The notes beneath the pieces are model-generated. The model was not told the origin of the DNA and did no database searches. It was given only the letters and a program-made list of their open reading frames with translations. Of a stretch of DNA of 35,184 nt, positions 32,144-35,184 are shown piece by piece (within the stretch, counting starts at the first letter, position 1; each line of letters opens with the position of its first letter). The position numbers were made by a program, and so were the translations under genes. The stretch comes from Saccoglossus kowalevskii (taxonomy: Eukaryota > Hemichordata > Enteropneusta > Harrimaniidae): NCBI RefSeq assembly GCF_000003605.2, contig NW_003116950.1, forward strand, positions 143,821-179,004, written 5' to 3'.

Positions 32144-34858
32144 TAAACCATTGCCGGGACCAACATATTTATATAGTGACTGACACAGTTTAATATATCT
32201 GCTGGTCTTGGCTTGTCGACAAATAAAGTGCTTGTCGATTAGTTATATTTCACATCAGATGACCTCGATTACAGGAAGTGTTACAAGTTCATGTTGTCGA
32301 CTTCGTAACTTACCGGTTCCTAACAACAACGGAACCCTCAATCGTGCACTTTAGGCTGAGTGGCATCCGTATCTCTGACCCCACGTACCGTCATATAAGT
32401 ATATATGTATAAGTATAGACATGAGTGTAATGACTTGCATGTTTGATTCGTAGTAGAGATTCACTGACACGCACTCCCCAGTTGTCAAATCTAATCTAAA
32501 TGTGTAGACCTTTGGCTGCGGTCATTCTTAATGTCAGTGTTTCCAGACGTGTTCAGCAGGCACCGACATTGCTAAAATTATAAAAAATGACCATTGTAAA
32601 ATACAAAATATTGTGGTGATGGCAATACTAGTTTAACAATAACTGGGATTTGGTTGCGTCGATCAAAAATCTTCCGACCTGACCGACAGTGCGACGGGTT
32701 TCATCTGTTTTTACGCTAGATCAACTGTGACGCAGTATCATAAAATTGACAATGTGTAAGCATGTAACTGCGATGGAAACCGACGTGCACGTGACTCTCA
32801 TGCTAATTGTGTTTGTGTGATAAGCACGTTAGATGTGTTATACGGGAATTGTAAGCAGTTGATATTTTTGCAGAGCAGGATGTTTTATTTAAAAAAAAAA
32901 GTGATACTTACGTATCAAAGAGAATGCACACGTGTATGACAATGGTACATTCAGTTCATATTCTAGAATATAAATCCCCGGTGCAATGATACTATGTCTC
33001 AAATGAGTGAGAGTTCATTTAAAAAGAAAACCATTACACAGTTGAATTTAAATATACTGGTACACGCACAGTGTTAGTCTGGAAAATTCGACCATACTGT
33101 ATTTAAAACTGAATGATGGCAATATAACGAGAAAGGTCGTTGTAGGTGATGGAATATGCACGCAAGCGTAATGTTCTAAGATAAGTATGCGTTTGCGCCG
33201 TTCGGCTTCAAAGAGCCTACCGCTCCGAATATGCTAACAATAGCCCACATTTTCCCCGTAAACCGATACTCACAAACAATTGAATAGTACTGCTGTATGC
33301 AAAAGCGCAGTGTAATACTAGTAAGTATCACATTTCATTTCCATCGCCCTGACTATTATTGGATTAGTGTTGTACATATCTTACAGGTCGACACATTTAT
33401 TTAAACAAAACATAAATTATATTTCACTTCAGGACAATTAAATCTTATTTTCAAAGCTGCATAAGAAACTCAATATGCACATTACAAACATGTATACTTA
33501 TTTTTTAAAGGTTGTTGAAAGTTTGTAAGTAAAAAAGTATGCAGTCTGTTTTACATAATTTAGTATTAAGTCACACTGTGGAGATAAACACACGATGTAT
33601 GTATATAATACTTAACATATCACAACGGACAAGCAGTATATTCATTTCAATAATTCTGTACTCGATAAATTGAGTGATTCACACTGCTGAAACACTGTTG
33701 ACTGAAAGTAACATTTACTGAGTGTATTTCGCAGTTTTGTTAGCAAACAATGCATGTATGCTATTGAGTAATGTGAAACGTGTTATAATATATGAAATAA
33801 AACATTGCATACTTCAATATAAGTGTTGTTAGTTTATGAGAGAACGGGTGTGAGAGATGTATGTTAGGTGTTTGTCTGTTCGATATGATAAACTAAACAC
33901 ATGGTCATTCGGGCAACAACACGATTTGTTTTCTGCCCTCTGGCTATTGCTCATGCCCATAATATTGATGATGCCATCGCCTTCGACTGTGGTATCATCT
34001 ATATTATGCTCATAACCACCATCGTGATATTGCCCTCACAAATATGTGTTATTATTTAAATATTTAATAATAACAGCTGCCAACAACGCCGTTATTACAT
34101 CTTCGAAGGCAAACAACCGGTTCTTGTGAACAAATGCGATGACATGTATGGTGAAAGCGTTCCAATGCAAAACAGTTTTAATTCTCAAGATATCAAGTTT
34201 TCAACATGTGATCTTTTAAGGAAGAGATGCAGTTTACCTGACAGGTATTTTAATTAGTTAATTAGGAAACCAAGATGATCTCCTTTGTCCACAAAACTAT
34301 ATTTTTGAAAACTGTCTACCAGTTGTCAATTTTGCATGGCAGCAGCTCAAATTTCACTACTTCAAGTTTATGCATAAATTAACACCCAGGCTAGTTGTCT
34401 GTACGATTGTTGTAACACTGTTCAACCAAAAACAATGTCCCGACTGCGTTTTGAAGATAAACATAATCATTCATTTGTGAAAATTTCAAAACAAAAGGTC
34501 AAAGCGTCTAGGAGCTATTTTTTTTAAAGTTCTGGGATGTGCACTAAAAAGAAGCTGAGATAATTGCTAATTTGCATAACAATTCACTCAGTAAGAAGTT
34601 CGATAATACTCATAATTAAAATGGCTGTAGCAGTTCCAAATTTAAAAGTATTATCGTTTTGTTAAAAGTTAAATACAGTGCATATTATGAAGATCTCGTC
34701 ATTTCTTTTTTACCATGTTTCTTTTTGATTATTTATGTACAGCCTTGCTAAATCTTGCAAAGCATTCAAAAGAGAGAATGCTTGAACCTGTTATTTATAT
34801 TTTAAAATCGTTTTTTCGAGCATGTTTTCACAGTATTTAGCCAAGACTGTTTGGATAA
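32144..34858. other. Intergenic; contains one strong hairpin
   Basis: No gene, RNA gene or transposon domain recognised. The only notable structure is the inverted repeat at 33959-34007. Confidence 0.35.
33959..34007. repeat. Hairpin with 18-bp arms
   Basis: ATAATATTGATGATGCCA (33959-33976) pairs with 33990-34007 at 16 of 18 positions around a 13-nt loop. A GCCCTC hexamer flanks the structure on both sides as a direct repeat (near 33935 and 34033). It may be the core of a small palindromic transposon. Confidence 0.5.
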
Positions 34859-34912
34859 TAAAAAGCAAAAAAAAAATTCACTCCAAAGTGCCCACAAACC
34901 TGCATCTCTACC
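34859..34912 (+). repeat. Dispersed repeat E, copy b
   Basis: taaaaagc, a shorter A run, then ttcactccaaagtgcccac and aacctgcatctctac. Same order and strand as 32071-32143. Confidence 0.75.
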
Positions 34913-35184
34913 TTAATTGAGTGAAATCTCAAAGACAAATAATACATTGCTATTAGACACAGATACTATTTGTGTGTGTGTGTCTAACCTCAATCTAATT
35001 TCAGTCTATAGAAGGTGTGGTGAGACGTTTTGAACTGGTAGGTTATTAAGACAACAACATATTTTTGTGACAGCACCACTGAAATCTAGTTCACACGGTA
35101 AGGAACTGAAAATATGATTAATCACCGACCATTTTTCCTGTTAATCACTGATTGCAATGCTAACAACAACAGACTGTGACGAAA
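34913..35184. other. Window edge, nothing recognised
   Basis: Contains a short TG microsatellite (near 34970-34982) and no supported gene. Confidence 0.35.

Overview
The window looks like nuclear DNA from an invertebrate animal. It is AT-rich by eye, its genes are split by GT-AG introns, it holds decayed non-LTR retrotransposon sequence, and most of it is repeats and gene-poor DNA. I cannot name the species; a lophotrochozoan or an invertebrate deuterostome would fit.

The only genes I recognise are four paralogues of the small SAM-dependent N-methyltransferase family that includes NNMT, PNMT and INMT/TEMT. Each has three coding exons with the same intron phases (phase 1, then phase 2). Exon 2 is always 208 nt and exon 3 always 415 nt. 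They alternate in orientation: copy 1 (+, 6685-9904), copy 2 (-, 19208-20342), copy 3 (+, 23169-24282) and copy 4 (-, 29184-30886). Copies 2 and 3 are head to head; 1/2 and 3/4 are tail to tail. Copies 2 and 4 are recent duplicates, about 98% identical in exon 3. Copies 2, 3 and 4 share a compact promoter (TATA box about 55-65 nt before the ATG, with a CRE-like element just upstream) and a common leader; copy 1 has neither. In copy 3 the predicted exon 1-exon 2 splice creates an in-frame TAG, so it is either a pseudogene or spliced differently. The residues that bind the nicotinamide amide in human NNMT (Asp197, Ser213) align to Cys or Ser and to Cys in all four copies, so the substrate is probably not nicotinamide.

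Layout: 1-4750 holds two diverged inverted arms (1-645 and about 3893-4752) around a dead LINE C-terminal fragment (1372-3137), within which a 52-bp stretch of coding sequence has expanded into a 19-unit minisatellite. Two copies of a 650-700 bp direct repeat flank exon 1 of copy 1. Next come copy 1, a roughly 400-450 bp tandem duplication (10031-10880) and a 35/38-bp minisatellite broken by a 329-base run of N. From 12350 to 18650 there are no recognisable genes, only a possible LTR, a dispersed repeat, a 17-bp tandem repeat and promoter-like patches. Copies 2 to 4 follow with repeat-rich spacers. Copy 4 carries a probable 619-bp solo LTR in intron 2. From 31265 to the end I see only dispersed repeats and a hairpin.

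The methyltransferases look like a lineage-specific cluster acting on small cytosolic substrates. Nothing else in the window can be tied to their pathway.
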